Source: JAEUHQ01 sp964538915 (GTDB lineage Bacteria; Planctomycetota; UBA1135; UBA2386). From it: a stretch of DNA of 64,000 nt. The notes below the pieces were generated by a model. That model made no database searches. It saw only the letters and a list, made by a program, of their open reading frames with translations, and was not told the DNA's origin. How positions within the stretch are numbered: the first letter of the stretch is position 1; every line of letters starts with the position of its first letter. The stretch covers positions 1 to 64,000 of the forward strand of contig CAZIFB010000017.1 in assembly GCA_964538915.1 (NCBI GenBank). The letters are read 5' to 3'. Of this stretch, positions 17,330 to 26,799 are shown in pieces. The translations under genes were made by a program, and so were the position numbers.

Positions 17330-17745
17330 CCGCCGTCCTTCCGCGTCGCAGCGACACCGACCCGTCGACCAAGAGCACGGCGGCCGCGCGCGTGCTCGTC
17401 GTCGAGGACGACATCGACCTGCGCGTCGCCCTGCAACTCCAGCTGCAGAACGCCGACATGACCGTGGAGACCGCGAGTGACGGCCATGGAGCCCTCGTCG
17501 CGATGCGCGCGTTCCGTCCGAACCTCGTGATCCTCGATCTGGGGCTCCCGGGCATCGACGGCATCGACCTCCTCGACCGCATCCATGCGTCCGAACTCGA
17601 CGCGCCGCGTGTCATCGTGTTGAGCGCCTGGGACGAACAGCGTTGCCGCCCAATGACCCTCGGTCGCGGCGCCGCGCTGCATTTCGAGAAGCCGGTCGAA
17701 CTCGCCGACCTGCTTACCGGGATCCGGTTCCTGCTGAACTCTTGA
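17326..17745 (+). CDS. Stand-alone response regulator
   Basis: 139 residues, one receiver domain after a 22-residue leader. VLVVEDDIDLR carries the acidic pair, LVILDLGLPGIDGIDLL the phosphoacceptor Asp and FEKPVELADL the Lys. The DLGLPG phrase links it to the other receivers of this cluster and suggests expansion by local duplication. Translation is coupled to the double-receiver gene by an ATGA overlap. It is convergent with the next regulator, with 9 bases between the stops. No output domain. Confidence 0.88.
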   Translation: MTAVLPRRSDTDPSTKSTAAARVLVVEDDIDLRVALQLQLQNADMTVETASDGHGALVAMRAFRPNLVILDLGLPGIDGIDLLDRIHASELDAPRVIVLSAWDEQRCRPMTLGRGAALHFEKPVELADLLTGIRFLLNS

Positions 17746-17754
17746 CGCAGGCTC

Positions 17755-18219
17755 CTAGCCAGGCAGGCGGACGACACCGAACCAGAAGTCGAGGGCGCGG
17801 CGCAAGACGGCGTGTACGCCGTCGAAGCCGTCCGGCTTCTGGATGTACGCGCTGGCTCCCGCGGCGTAGCTGGCCTTGACGTCGGCGGGACGACTCGAAG
17901 TCGACAGCACGACGATGGGCATGCCCTGGGTGCGCGGGTCGCGGCGGAGTGCGCGGACCAGGTCGATGCCGTCGATCCTGGGCATGTTCAGATCGACCAG
18001 GAGGAGCGACGGCGCCGGCCGGCCGGCGAACGCTCCCTCACCCCGCGCTCGGAGCAGTGCTTCGTTGCCATCCGAAGCCACCTCGAGAGCGCATTCGAAG
18101 TGGCCCTGTGCGAACGCGCGGCGAACCAGCTCCTGGTCCGCCGGATCGTCGTCCACCAGCAGCACCGTCGGTTGGACGGCCGTCATTGCACCCTGCGAGG
18201 CACGCATCGCAGCGGACAT
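17755..18219 (-). CDS. Rcp1-like response regulator partner of the adjacent kinase
   Basis: 154 residues from ATG 18219, preceded by GGAAGAG; an alternative ATG at 18186 removes 11 residues. It is a single receiver domain with LLVDDDPADQELV, the insertion GEGAFAGRPAPSL, phosphoacceptor LLVDLNMPRIDGIDLV, PIVVLSTS and YIQKPDGF. The form of the domain and its position 31 bases downstream of an HDLQEPLR-type histidine kinase on the same strand make a cognate pair very likely, as for cyanobacterial phytochrome/Rcp1 pairs. No output domain, so the signal must go to another protein. Confidence 0.88.
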   Translation of the reverse strand: MSAAMRASQGAMTAVQPTVLLVDDDPADQELVRRAFAQGHFECALEVASDGNEALLRARGEGAFAGRPAPSLLLVDLNMPRIDGIDLVRALRRDPRTQGMPIVVLSTSSRPADVKASYAAGASAYIQKPDGFDGVHAVLRRALDFWFGVVRLPG

Positions 18220-18250
18220 CGACTCTTCCGGCCGCGGAGCTTGGGGAAAA

Positions 18251-19960
18251 CTACCGAATGGTTTCCCCGCGGGTCCTGTGGCCCGGGATGGTGAAGTGGA
18301 ACTCGGCACCTTTGCCGGGCTCGGAGGTGACCCAGATCCGGCCACCGTGCCTCGCAACCACCTTCTGGCAAAGGGCGAGCCCGATGCCGGCCCCTTCGTA
18401 GTGACCCCGGCCGTGCAGGCGTTTGAACGGCCGGAAGACGACTTCGCGGTACTCGGCGGGGATACCGATCCCGTTGTCGGTCACCACCACCTCGACGTCC
18501 CCACCGGCCTGTGTGGCGTCCACCCGGACCTCGGGCTGAGCCCCCGGCGCCTGGAACTTCACGGCGTTGGCGATGAGGTTCTGGAACACCTGGGTCAGCA
18601 GACGGCGGTCGCCCGTGACCACGGGCAGTGGTTCCAAACGGACCACGGCGGAACGTTCGGCCACCCGCTCGGACAGCGCCTCGAGCGCCGCACGCGCGCA
18701 TTCGCCCAGATCCACGCGCGCATCGACGATCTCTCCCCGACTGCTGTTGGCGAGATCGAGCAGCCCGCGCACGAGTTCTCGCATGCGTTGCGCGGCGTCG
18801 ACGATGTACTCCAGGTCGCGCTTCGCATCGTCCGGCAGCCCGTCGGGGACGTCCTCGGCGAGGAGCTTGGAGAACGACACGAGCTTGCGAAGCGGCTCCT
18901 GGAGATCGTGGGAAGCGAACTGGGCGAACTGTTCCAGTTCGAGGTTGGTCGCGGCAAGTGCGTCCGCGTAGTTGCGCAGTTCACTCTCGGCCCGGCGGCG
19001 GTTCGTGATGTCGATCACGCTCGCGAGCACGCCGGGCCCCGCGGGCGTCTCGACGGGGTTGAGCCCGATCTCGACCGGGACCTCGGTGCCGTCCTTGCGA
19101 ACACCGAACAGGTCTCGACCGGCCCCCATCTCCCGCGCGGACGGCGACCCGACGTAGGCAGACCGCTGCCTCACGTGATCGGCGTGGAAACGCTCGGGAA
19201 CGAGCACCTCGATCGCGCGACCGAGCACTTCGCGCCTCTCGTAGCCGAAGATCCGCTCGGCCATGCGATTGAACAGCACGATGCAGCCCTTGCTGTCGAT
19301 GAGGATCTGCCCCTGCGGCGACGACTCGATCAGGAGGCTCGACATTCGTTCCAGAGCGCGCAGATTCCTCTCGGCGAATTCCTGCATGGTCTCCGACTGC
19401 GCTGCGTGCTCGCGGGCGGCCGCGCGCGCGACCTCGAGTTCGCGGCGCATCTCCTCGAGGCGCGTCGTGTCGGCCGCCGAACCCGCGCCGTTGCGTCGGT
19501 CGAGCACCTGGGCAAGGCGCGGCACCCTCGTCACGAACGCGAAGAGCACCGTGGACGACAGCCCGGCCACGACGAGTTTCAGCAGCACGTCGGCCCGATG
19601 GACCGGGTACCACAGAAGCACGACGTCGAGCAGGTGCACGAGGCCGCTCGAGACGACGAGCGCGGCGAGAAGCATCGGGAGCCAGGGCCGCGTCTTGCCG
19701 CGCCAGCGCCGCGCGAACCGGATCACCACGATGGCCAGGGCCACTTGCGCGACGCCCGCCGCGATCTCGCTCGCGATGAACAGCGCCGACAGGGACCGGT
19801 CCGCAGTGCCTTCGTCCCAGCCCGTCCGGAAGCCCTCGACGTCGAACAAGCGCGAAGGCCCCAAGATGACGAGGCCGCCGAGGAGCACGATGGCCAATCC
19901 TCCCACGAGCCGCCGCCAGGAGCCGCGCCCGTCCCTTCGAGCGTCCGCTGAACGCGACAT
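18251..19960 (-). CDS. Membrane PAS histidine kinase with an ethylene-receptor-like sensor domain
   Basis: 569 residues from ATG 19960, preceded by GGAGGAT. Helix 1 lies at residues 18-38. Three more helices at 57-83, 92-118 and 124-148 resemble the ethylene-binding domain of plant ETR1 and cyanobacterial relatives, especially SSGLVHLLDVVLLWYPVH against the family's C-G-A-T-H-L...W. His109 aligns with the conserved His, but the copper-binding Cys is Ser105. A PAS domain is at 205-325. The HisKA H-box ASHDLQEPLRKLVSFSKLL contains His351. ATPase motifs NLIANAVKF, DNGIGIP and GAGIGLALC complete the kinase. The cognate receiver follows at 17755-18219. Confidence 0.88.
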   Translation of the reverse strand: MSRSADARRDGRGSWRRLVGGLAIVLLGGLVILGPSRLFDVEGFRTGWDEGTADRSLSALFIASEIAAGVAQVALAIVVIRFARRWRGKTRPWLPMLLAALVVSSGLVHLLDVVLLWYPVHRADVLLKLVVAGLSSTVLFAFVTRVPRLAQVLDRRNGAGSAADTTRLEEMRRELEVARAAAREHAAQSETMQEFAERNLRALERMSSLLIESSPQGQILIDSKGCIVLFNRMAERIFGYERREVLGRAIEVLVPERFHADHVRQRSAYVGSPSAREMGAGRDLFGVRKDGTEVPVEIGLNPVETPAGPGVLASVIDITNRRRAESELRNYADALAATNLELEQFAQFASHDLQEPLRKLVSFSKLLAEDVPDGLPDDAKRDLEYIVDAAQRMRELVRGLLDLANSSRGEIVDARVDLGECARAALEALSERVAERSAVVRLEPLPVVTGDRRLLTQVFQNLIANAVKFQAPGAQPEVRVDATQAGGDVEVVVTDNGIGIPAEYREVVFRPFKRLHGRGHYEGAGIGLALCQKVVARHGGRIWVTSEPGKGAEFHFTIPGHRTRGETIR

Positions 19961-20113
19961 CCCGATCCTCCGTCTCCGAAGCCTGCCGGCGCGAGTGTCG
20001 TGTCCGAGAATCCACGACGCGCCGACGGCCGCAATCGTGCTGGGCCGTCGGCGAAGAAGCAACCGTTCGCGCCGGCGGGCGACTCCGATGGGCGTGGCGA
20101 GCGCGGCGCGGAC

Positions 20114-20122
20114 CGCTACCGT
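20114..20122 (+). promoter_or_regulatory. Predicted leaderless promoter CGCTACCGT before rpiA
   Basis: TACCGT (20117-20122) as a -10 hexamer ends 8 bases before the rpiA ATG, placing the transcription start at or within a base or two of the start codon. There is no room for a Shine-Dalgarno sequence. The same 9-mer stands before two other genes in the window. Confidence 0.6.
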
Positions 20123-20130
20123 CCGCGCTC

Positions 20131-20814
20131 ATGAGCGACCCCAATGCAGGCAAACGCGCGGCCGCCCGGGCCGCCGCGGACCTCGTCCGCACCAACACGA
20201 CGATCGGCCTCGGCACGGGTTCGACGTTCGCCTTCGTGATCGAACGCCTGGCCGAGCGCATCCGCGACGAAGGCCTGCGCATCGCCGGCGTGCCGACCAG
20301 CAAGGCCACGGCCGACCTCGCCGCGGCTGCACGCATCCCGCTGCGCGAGATCGACGACGTCGCCGGTCTCGACCTCGCGATCGACGGCGCGGACGAAGTC
20401 GATCCGAAGAAGTGCCTCGTGAAAGGCGGCGGCGCGGCGCACACCCGCGAGCGCATGGTCGCGGTGCTCGCGAAGGAACTCGTGGTGATCGTCGACGACT
20501 CGAAGCTCGTTCCCATGCTCGGCAAGGGCTTCCTGCTGCCGATCGAAGTGCTCCCGTTCGGCTGGAAGCAGACGGAACGACGCATCGCAGCCACCGGTTG
20601 CCGCCCGACGCTGCGGCAGAAGAACGGAACGACCGTCGTCACCGACAACGGCAACTGGGTGCTCGACTGCAAGTACGACGGCATTCCCGACCCCGGCGCG
20701 CTCGCGCGGACGCTCGACTGCACCGTCGGCGTCGTCGACCACGGCCTGTTCGTCGGCATGGCCGGCCGCGTGATCGTCGGCGACGGGCGCGGCGCCGTGC
20801 GCGTGATCACCTGA
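20131..20814 (+). CDS. rpiA: Ribose-5-phosphate isomerase A
   Basis: 227 residues, the normal length. RpiA interconverts ribose 5-phosphate and ribulose 5-phosphate in the cytoplasm, in the pentose phosphate pathway. Family motifs are all present: GLGTGST for the phosphate-binding loop, AIDGADEVD with the catalytic Asp residues and LVKGGGAAHTRER containing the catalytic Lys and Glu positions. VIVDDSKLVPMLGKG and LPIEVLPFGW are further conserved blocks. The ATG at 20131 follows a CGCTACCGT promoter element directly. It is a single gene between the divergent sensor kinase and a convergent oxygenase. Confidence 0.95.
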   Translation: MSDPNAGKRAAARAAADLVRTNTTIGLGTGSTFAFVIERLAERIRDEGLRIAGVPTSKATADLAAAARIPLREIDDVAGLDLAIDGADEVDPKKCLVKGGGAAHTRERMVAVLAKELVVIVDDSKLVPMLGKGFLLPIEVLPFGWKQTERRIAATGCRPTLRQKNGTTVVTDNGNWVLDCKYDGIPDPGALARTLDCTVGVVDHGLFVGMAGRVIVGDGRGAVRVIT

Positions 20815-20854
20815 ACGGCGCACCGAGACACGCGGCGAGCGCGGGACGACCTCC

Positions 20855-21448
20855 TCAGTAACGCTTGGCGCGGCTCTCGATGCGCCACTCGGGCACCTGC
20901 GCCAGTTCCTCGTCGGTCAGTTCGTACTGCTCGCACACGAGACTCAGCCGTTTCCCGCTCGTCTCGATCCGCTCGACGGCGTGCTCGAGATCGCCTTCGA
21001 ACTCGACGAGCGCGCCTTCGCGCGGCGTGACGCGAGCGAGCAGTCTCTTGCCGCGACGCAGCACGAGCTCACCGCCGCGCAGGTCCTTCGGCACGTCGAC
21101 GTACAGCACACTGACAGCGCGCGGCGGATCGACGTCGAGCAGATACGCGTGCAGGCTGCGATCCACGTGCGGCGCCACGACCGAACCGGACGCCATCTGC
21201 AGCGGGTTCAGGTAGAAGGCATTGCAGTCGGCGCGCAGCGCGCGATCGAGGAACGGCGCCGTCCACGGGAACTCGGCGACCGTGCGCGCCAGCTGCGCGC
21301 GGTGGAAGACGACCGAGAAGCCCTCAGTGCCGACGAAGTCGCGGTTCAGGTTGTTGGTCGTGAACCACGGGGACTTGCGGATCTTCTCGCGCAGGAGGGC
21401 GAGGTACTCCGCGTCGAAGGCGTCGCTCCGCAGCGTGTGACCGGCCAC
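20855..21448 (-). CDS. 2-oxoglutarate/Fe(II)-dependent dioxygenase (prolyl-4-hydroxylase type)
   Basis: 197 residues with a GTG start, 3 bases after the stop of the upstream YCII gene. The facial triad is visible: His and Asp in APHVDRSL and the distal His in DLEHAVERIE, followed 6-8 residues later by the basic residue that holds 2-oxoglutarate (GKRLSLVCEQY). GGELVLRRGKRLLARVTPREGALVEF is the double-stranded beta-helix strand pair typical of the family. It probably hydroxylates a protein or small molecule in the cytoplasm. The pairing with a YCII protein is unexplained. Confidence 0.8.
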   Translation of the reverse strand: MAGHTLRSDAFDAEYLALLREKIRKSPWFTTNNLNRDFVGTEGFSVVFHRAQLARTVAEFPWTAPFLDRALRADCNAFYLNPLQMASGSVVAPHVDRSLHAYLLDVDPPRAVSVLYVDVPKDLRGGELVLRRGKRLLARVTPREGALVEFEGDLEHAVERIETSGKRLSLVCEQYELTDEELAQVPEWRIESRAKRY

Positions 21449-21451
21449 CGT

Positions 21452-22132
21452 TCAGCGCGCCATCTTCGGCAGTTCGGCCAGGCGATCGGTCGCCATCCAC
21501 TCGTCGAGCCGCACGGCCCCGAGGCGCGCCTCGCGCTCACCGAGCAAGGACTTGGCCCCGGCCTGGTCGCGGGCGTCGAGCAGCACGAACGCACGGTCGC
21601 CGTCGAGCGTCGAGAACCAGAGCACGGCCGGATCACCCGCCAGCTCCTCCGCGGCAGCATCACCGTTCTCGGCGGTGAGCAGCACGTAGCCGCGCATGCC
21701 TTCCCCCATCGGCCGCGGCTTGCCCGCCTTCGTCGCTGCCTCGTCGGCGGCGAGTTCGGCGGCCGCGCATTCTCGCAGCGGCGCCGCCGTCGAGATCGCG
21801 TGGTACTCGAGAGCGAAGACGCCGGCGACGAAGCCAGGGTCCGACTCGGCGAGCGAGCGAGCCACCTCGCGGTCGGCCGTGTCCAGCACGAAGATCCCGC
21901 GCAGCGCCGCATCGCTCTTCTGCCGTCCGAACGGCCCGGCCACGAGCAGCCGCTTCTCGCGGAAGAGGCGCTGGATGTTGCCGAGGTGACCGCCCATCAC
22001 CTTCTGCAGATCGGCCCCCTGCACTTCACCGCGCCGCGGGCCGGTCTTGAGCAGGACGAGCGTGCAGTCGAGTTGCTGGGCACACGCGGCGAAGAGAACA
22101 CCGACGAGGATCGCGAACGAGGAACGGCGCAT
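21452..22132 (-). CDS. Exported YCII-domain protein
   Basis: 226 residues with an N-terminal signal peptide (MRRSSFAILVGVLFAACAQQ; the Cys could make it a lipoprotein, although the lipobox is imperfect). Residues 22-110 form a YCII-related domain: LVLLKTGP, the HLGNIQRLFREKRLLVAGPF block and LDTADREVARSLAESDPGFVAG. Residues 150-220 look like a worn second copy (ENGDAAAEELAGDPAVLW; KSLLGEREARLGAVRLDEW). The YCII family has no settled biochemical role. A TACGCT hexamer (22165 to 22160 on this strand) and GGAGG lie upstream. It forms a two-gene unit with the oxygenase. Confidence 0.75.
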   Translation of the reverse strand: MRRSSFAILVGVLFAACAQQLDCTLVLLKTGPRRGEVQGADLQKVMGGHLGNIQRLFREKRLLVAGPFGRQKSDAALRGIFVLDTADREVARSLAESDPGFVAGVFALEYHAISTAAPLRECAAAELAADEAATKAGKPRPMGEGMRGYVLLTAENGDAAAEELAGDPAVLWFSTLDGDRAFVLLDARDQAGAKSLLGEREARLGAVRLDEWMATDRLAELPKMAR

Positions 22133-22207
22133 CGGGACGTGGGACCTCCGGGGTCACGGAGCGTAGCGGACCGCGCCGCGGCGTTCCCCGACCATCCGCA
22201 CACACGG

Positions 22208-22213
22208 CATGAT
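22208..22213 (+). promoter_or_regulatory. Weak -10-like CATGAT before the ytxJ-like gene
   Basis: CATGAT keeps the A at position 2 and the T at position 6 of the -10 hexamer and ends 6 bases before the ATG at 22220, the same geometry as the leaderless sites elsewhere. It lacks the first T, so support is weaker. Confidence 0.3.
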
Positions 22214-22219
22214 GTCCCG

Positions 22220-22552
22220 ATGACCGAACGGGTCCTGCACTCCCTCGCCGAGTTCGAAGCCGCGATCGCGGCACCGCGCATCCTGCTCTTCAAGCACAGC
22301 CCCGTGTGCCCCGTGAGCGCCGCCGCCCGCGAGGAATACGAGGCGTTCTGCCGCGACCTGCCCGACGTTCCCACGATGTTCGTCGACGTCATCGCCGATC
22401 GGCCCACCGCCCGCGGCATCGCCGAGCGATGCGGGGTCCGGCACGAATCGCCGCAGGCGATCCTCTTCGAGAACGGCCGCGCCGTCTGGCATGCGTCCCA
22501 CGACGCGATCACGTCCGAGTCGCTCCGGGCAGCCTGGGCGCCCCGCTGCTGA
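22220..22552 (+). CDS. ytxJ: YtxJ-like monothiol redox protein
   Basis: 110 residues with a thioredoxin-like fold. The active-site phrase LLFKHSPVCPVSAAAREEYEAF matches the YtxJ family form F-K-H-S-x-x-C-P-I-S-x-x-A, with a single active Cys followed by Pro-x-Ser. HESPQAILFENGRAVWHASH is the typical second half with the cis-Pro region. In Bacillus, YtxJ is linked to the bacillithiol thiol system. Its presence here suggests bacillithiol or a similar low-molecular-weight thiol, but no biosynthesis gene lies in this window. It is divergent from the YCII/oxygenase pair and 33 bases upstream of the M1 peptidase gene. Confidence 0.78.
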   Translation: MTERVLHSLAEFEAAIAAPRILLFKHSPVCPVSAAAREEYEAFCRDLPDVPTMFVDVIADRPTARGIAERCGVRHESPQAILFENGRAVWHASHDAITSESLRAAWAPRC

Positions 22553-22567
22553 CTCCGCGCACCGAAC

Positions 22568-22576
22568 CGCTACCGT
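22568..22576 (+). promoter_or_regulatory. Predicted leaderless promoter CGCTACCGT before the M1 peptidase
   Basis: TACCGT (22571-22576) ends 9 bases before the ATG at 22586. CTGACT at 22549-22554, 16 bases further upstream, is a fair -35. The transcription start would fall at or next to the start codon. Confidence 0.6.
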
Positions 22577-22585
22577 GCGCGGCGG

Positions 22586-25171
22586 ATGATCGCCGCCGCC
22601 GTTCTCGCCGTTCTCGCCGCCGTGCCGCAGGACCCGACCGCCGGGATCGACCGCGAACTCGCGCGCGCGCGCAAGGCGCTCGTGAGCGACGTGGAATACG
22701 ACCTTCGCTTCCAGATCACGGCAGGCGGCGATTCCGTCGAGGGAAGTGCGTGGATCCGCTTCCGGCTGCCCGCCGACGCCGATCCGAGCGCACCGCTCGT
22801 GCTCGACTTCGCCGGATCGTCGTTGAGCGACGTCCGCGTGAACACGAAGGACGCAACGCTGCGCGCGGTGCACGACCACGTACTCGTCCCGCCCGACCTG
22901 CTCGTGCGCGACCGCAACGAGATCACGGCGACGTTCCGTGCGCCGGTCGCCGCCTCCGGCACGCCGCTCACCGTCTATCGCGATCCCGCCGACGGCCGCG
23001 AGTACCTCTACACGCTCGTCGTGCCCGCGGACGCGCACCGCCTCTACCCGTGCTTCGATCAGCCGGACCTGCGAGCCCGTTTCCGCGTCGAACTCGACCT
23101 GCCGCCCGGCTGGACGGGCATCGCGAACACCGTCCGCGTGGAGCCTGACAGGACGACGCGCCCCGGCCGCGGCGACGTGTGGTGTTTCCGGCCGACGAAG
23201 CCGCTGCCGACGTACCTGATGGCGTTCGCCTGCGGGCCGTTCCACGCGATCGACGCGCCGCCCCCCGAGGCTCCGGGCGTGGATCCCGCGATGCCGATGC
23301 GGATCTTCCTGCGCGCCTCGCAACTGCGCTGGCTCGACCGCGAAGCACTGGTCGGCCTGCACACGCGGGGGCTGCGCTGGCTCGCGACGAGCTTCGCGGT
23401 GCCCTACCCGTTCGACAAGCTCGACCTCGTGCTGCTGCCGGGCTTCCCGTACGGCGGCATGGAGCACGCGGGCGCGATCTTCTACCGCGAGACCGCGCTC
23501 CTCTTCGACCACGCCCCGACCGCAGCGGAGCTCGTGCGCCGCAGCACGCTCGTCTACCACGAACTGAGCCATCAGTGGTTCGGCAACCTCGTCACGATGA
23601 AGTGGTTCGACGACCTCTGGCTCAAGGAGGGCTTCGCGACCTTCATCGCCTACCAGGCCCTCGAAGCGCTCGAACCGGAACGAAAGGCCTGGCTCCGCTT
23701 CCTGCAACGCACGAAGCCGCGCGCGTACGAGGTCGACGCGACGCCCGGCACGACCCCTGTGTTCCAGGAGCTGCAGAACCTCGCGGACGCGAAGTCCGCG
23801 TACGGCCCGATCGTCTACAACAAGGCGCCCGCCGTCCTGCGCGAACTGCACGAGCGCCTCGGCGCCGACGCGTCCCGCGCCGGGCTGAAGAGGTTCCTCG
23901 AGGAGCACGCGTTCGACAATGCCGACTGGCGCGACCTCGCGCGCGCCCTCGAAGGCACTGCGCGGCGCGACCTCGGCCGCTGGTCGGAACGCTGGCTGCT
24001 CGCGCCGTCGATGCCCCAGGTGCGGGTCGACTGGGCCGTCGACGGCAACGGCATCGTGGAGCGCGCCGAGCTGACCCAGCGCGCGATCGGCGGCGACGGA
24101 ACGTGGCCGCTCGACCTGGAACTGCTGGTGTTCGACCTCGCCGGCGGGCGGCGCACGATCACCGTACGCAGCGACGCGGCGACGACGTCGCTCGACGACC
24201 TCGTCGGTCGCGCTCCGCCGCGCGCGATCCTCGCCAATCCGCACGACGTCGCGTACGGGCAGTTCGTACCGGATCCACGGAGCCGCGCCTTCCTCGTGCA
24301 GACCCTGCCCGGCGAGCCGGACCCGCTGGTCCGCGCCGTCGGCACCGAGGCGCTCGTACAAGCCGCACGCGAAGCCGAACTCGACCCGGCGATCCTCGCG
24401 AACACGCTGATCGAACTGCTCGCGAACGAACGCGACCCCGACTCGCACGAGTGGCTGCTCGACAAGCTCGGCGAGTGCCTCGCGCGCTGGCTGCCGGAGG
24501 ACCGCGCCGTGCCGTTGCTCGAGCGCGCGACCGGGCTGCTGCTCACCCAGCTGGGCCGCGAAACCGATCCGGCGCGACAGACTCCGATCTTCCGGTTCCT
24601 CGCGCGCTACGGGCGTTCGCCGCTGGTGTTCGACCTCTGCCGTGCGATGGCCCGTTCTGCCGCCGTCGGGAAGCAGGACGCCTTCCTCGCTGCGGCCGCG
24701 CTGCTGGCAGCGAACGAAGCGGGCGACATCGTCGAGGAAGTGCAACGGCGCTTCCCGAAGGAGGACATCGGCAAGGAGCTGTTCCTGGCGCGCGCGACGG
24801 TCCCGACCGCCGAGAACAAGGCGGACTACTTCCGCCAATACCTGCAGCCCGACTCGCCGCCGGAGCAGTGGACCCAGGACAGTCTGTCGTGGTTCCACTG
24901 GCGCGGCCAGGATGCGTTGACGCTGCCCTTCCTTCGCCCGGCGCTCGACCAGGTCGCCTGGGTCAAGAAGAACCGCCGCATCTTCTTCATGCCTGCGTGG
25001 CTCGACGCCTTCGTGAACGGACACAGCTCACCGGCGGCGCTCGCGGTCGTCGACGACTTCCTCGCCACTGCGACACTCGACGCCGACGTGCGGAAGAAGC
25101 TGCTGCAGTCGCGCGACGGTCTCGCGCGCGCGGTGCGCATCCGCGCGGCGTTCGCCCCGCAGAGACGCTGA
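22586..25171 (+). CDS. Exported M1-family zinc aminopeptidase
   Basis: 861 residues with a short N-terminal signal-like helix (MIAAAVLAVLAAVPQ). The substrate N-terminus-binding motif is GGMEHAGAIFYRE. The zinc site HELSHQWFGN has His325, Glu326 and His329, with the third ligand Glu348 in WLKEGFATF, the spacing expected for gluzincins. An M1 N-terminal beta domain precedes it (YPCFDQPDLRARF) and a long helical C-terminal domain follows. It removes N-terminal residues from peptides, probably in the periplasm. It lies directly before an M17 leucyl aminopeptidase with its own predicted promoter, so the two may jointly degrade peptides. Confidence 0.92.
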   Translation: MIAAAVLAVLAAVPQDPTAGIDRELARARKALVSDVEYDLRFQITAGGDSVEGSAWIRFRLPADADPSAPLVLDFAGSSLSDVRVNTKDATLRAVHDHVLVPPDLLVRDRNEITATFRAPVAASGTPLTVYRDPADGREYLYTLVVPADAHRLYPCFDQPDLRARFRVELDLPPGWTGIANTVRVEPDRTTRPGRGDVWCFRPTKPLPTYLMAFACGPFHAIDAPPPEAPGVDPAMPMRIFLRASQLRWLDREALVGLHTRGLRWLATSFAVPYPFDKLDLVLLPGFPYGGMEHAGAIFYRETALLFDHAPTAAELVRRSTLVYHELSHQWFGNLVTMKWFDDLWLKEGFATFIAYQALEALEPERKAWLRFLQRTKPRAYEVDATPGTTPVFQELQNLADAKSAYGPIVYNKAPAVLRELHERLGADASRAGLKRFLEEHAFDNADWRDLARALEGTARRDLGRWSERWLLAPSMPQVRVDWAVDGNGIVERAELTQRAIGGDGTWPLDLELLVFDLAGGRRTITVRSDAATTSLDDLVGRAPPRAILANPHDVAYGQFVPDPRSRAFLVQTLPGEPDPLVRAVGTEALVQAAREAELDPAILANTLIELLANERDPDSHEWLLDKLGECLARWLPEDRAVPLLERATGLLLTQLGRETDPARQTPIFRFLARYGRSPLVFDLCRAMARSAAVGKQDAFLAAAALLAANEAGDIVEEVQRRFPKEDIGKELFLARATVPTAENKADYFRQYLQPDSPPEQWTQDSLSWFHWRGQDALTLPFLRPALDQVAWVKKNRRIFFMPAWLDAFVNGHSSPAALAVVDDFLATATLDADVRKKLLQSRDGLARAVRIRAAFAPQRR

Positions 25172-25172
25172 C

Positions 25173-25180
25173 CGTAGCAT
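25173..25180 (+). promoter_or_regulatory. Predicted leaderless promoter CGTAGCAT before the M17 peptidase
   Basis: TAGCAT (25175-25180) ends 6 bases before the ATG at 25187 and starts within 4 bases of the stop of the M1 peptidase gene. The M17 gene could therefore be transcribed on its own, as a leaderless mRNA. Confidence 0.5.
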
Positions 25181-25186
25181 CCGCGG

Positions 25187-26656
<1,470 letters not shown>

Positions 26657-26742
26657 GAGAGAGGGCGGCTTTCCCGCGCCGGACGACCGCTACCTCGCGC
26701 AGTGCGTTTCGGCGGACCACCTGCTGCCGGCCGGCGAACGGC

Positions 26743-26776
26743 GCTGCCGCGGGCGCGGTTCACCGCGAACGGCAGC
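26743..26776. terminator. Two-tier hairpin between convergent genes
   Basis: Outer arms GCTGCCG / CGGCAGC (7 bp) enclose inner arms CGCGGT / ACCGCG (6 bp) around a 2-base loop, with a small internal bulge. It lies in the 143-base gap between the M17 peptidase and the convergent gene ending at 26800, where a bidirectional terminator is expected. There is no T-tract, as is common in GC-rich genomes. Confidence 0.6.
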
Positions 26777-26799
26777 CGGCTGCGAACCGGGAGGGCAGA

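Noticed and set aside
26657..26742. CGCTACCTC at about 26692, similar to the promoter 9-mer
   Set aside because: It lacks the final T of TANNNT and no start codon with a good frame follows.
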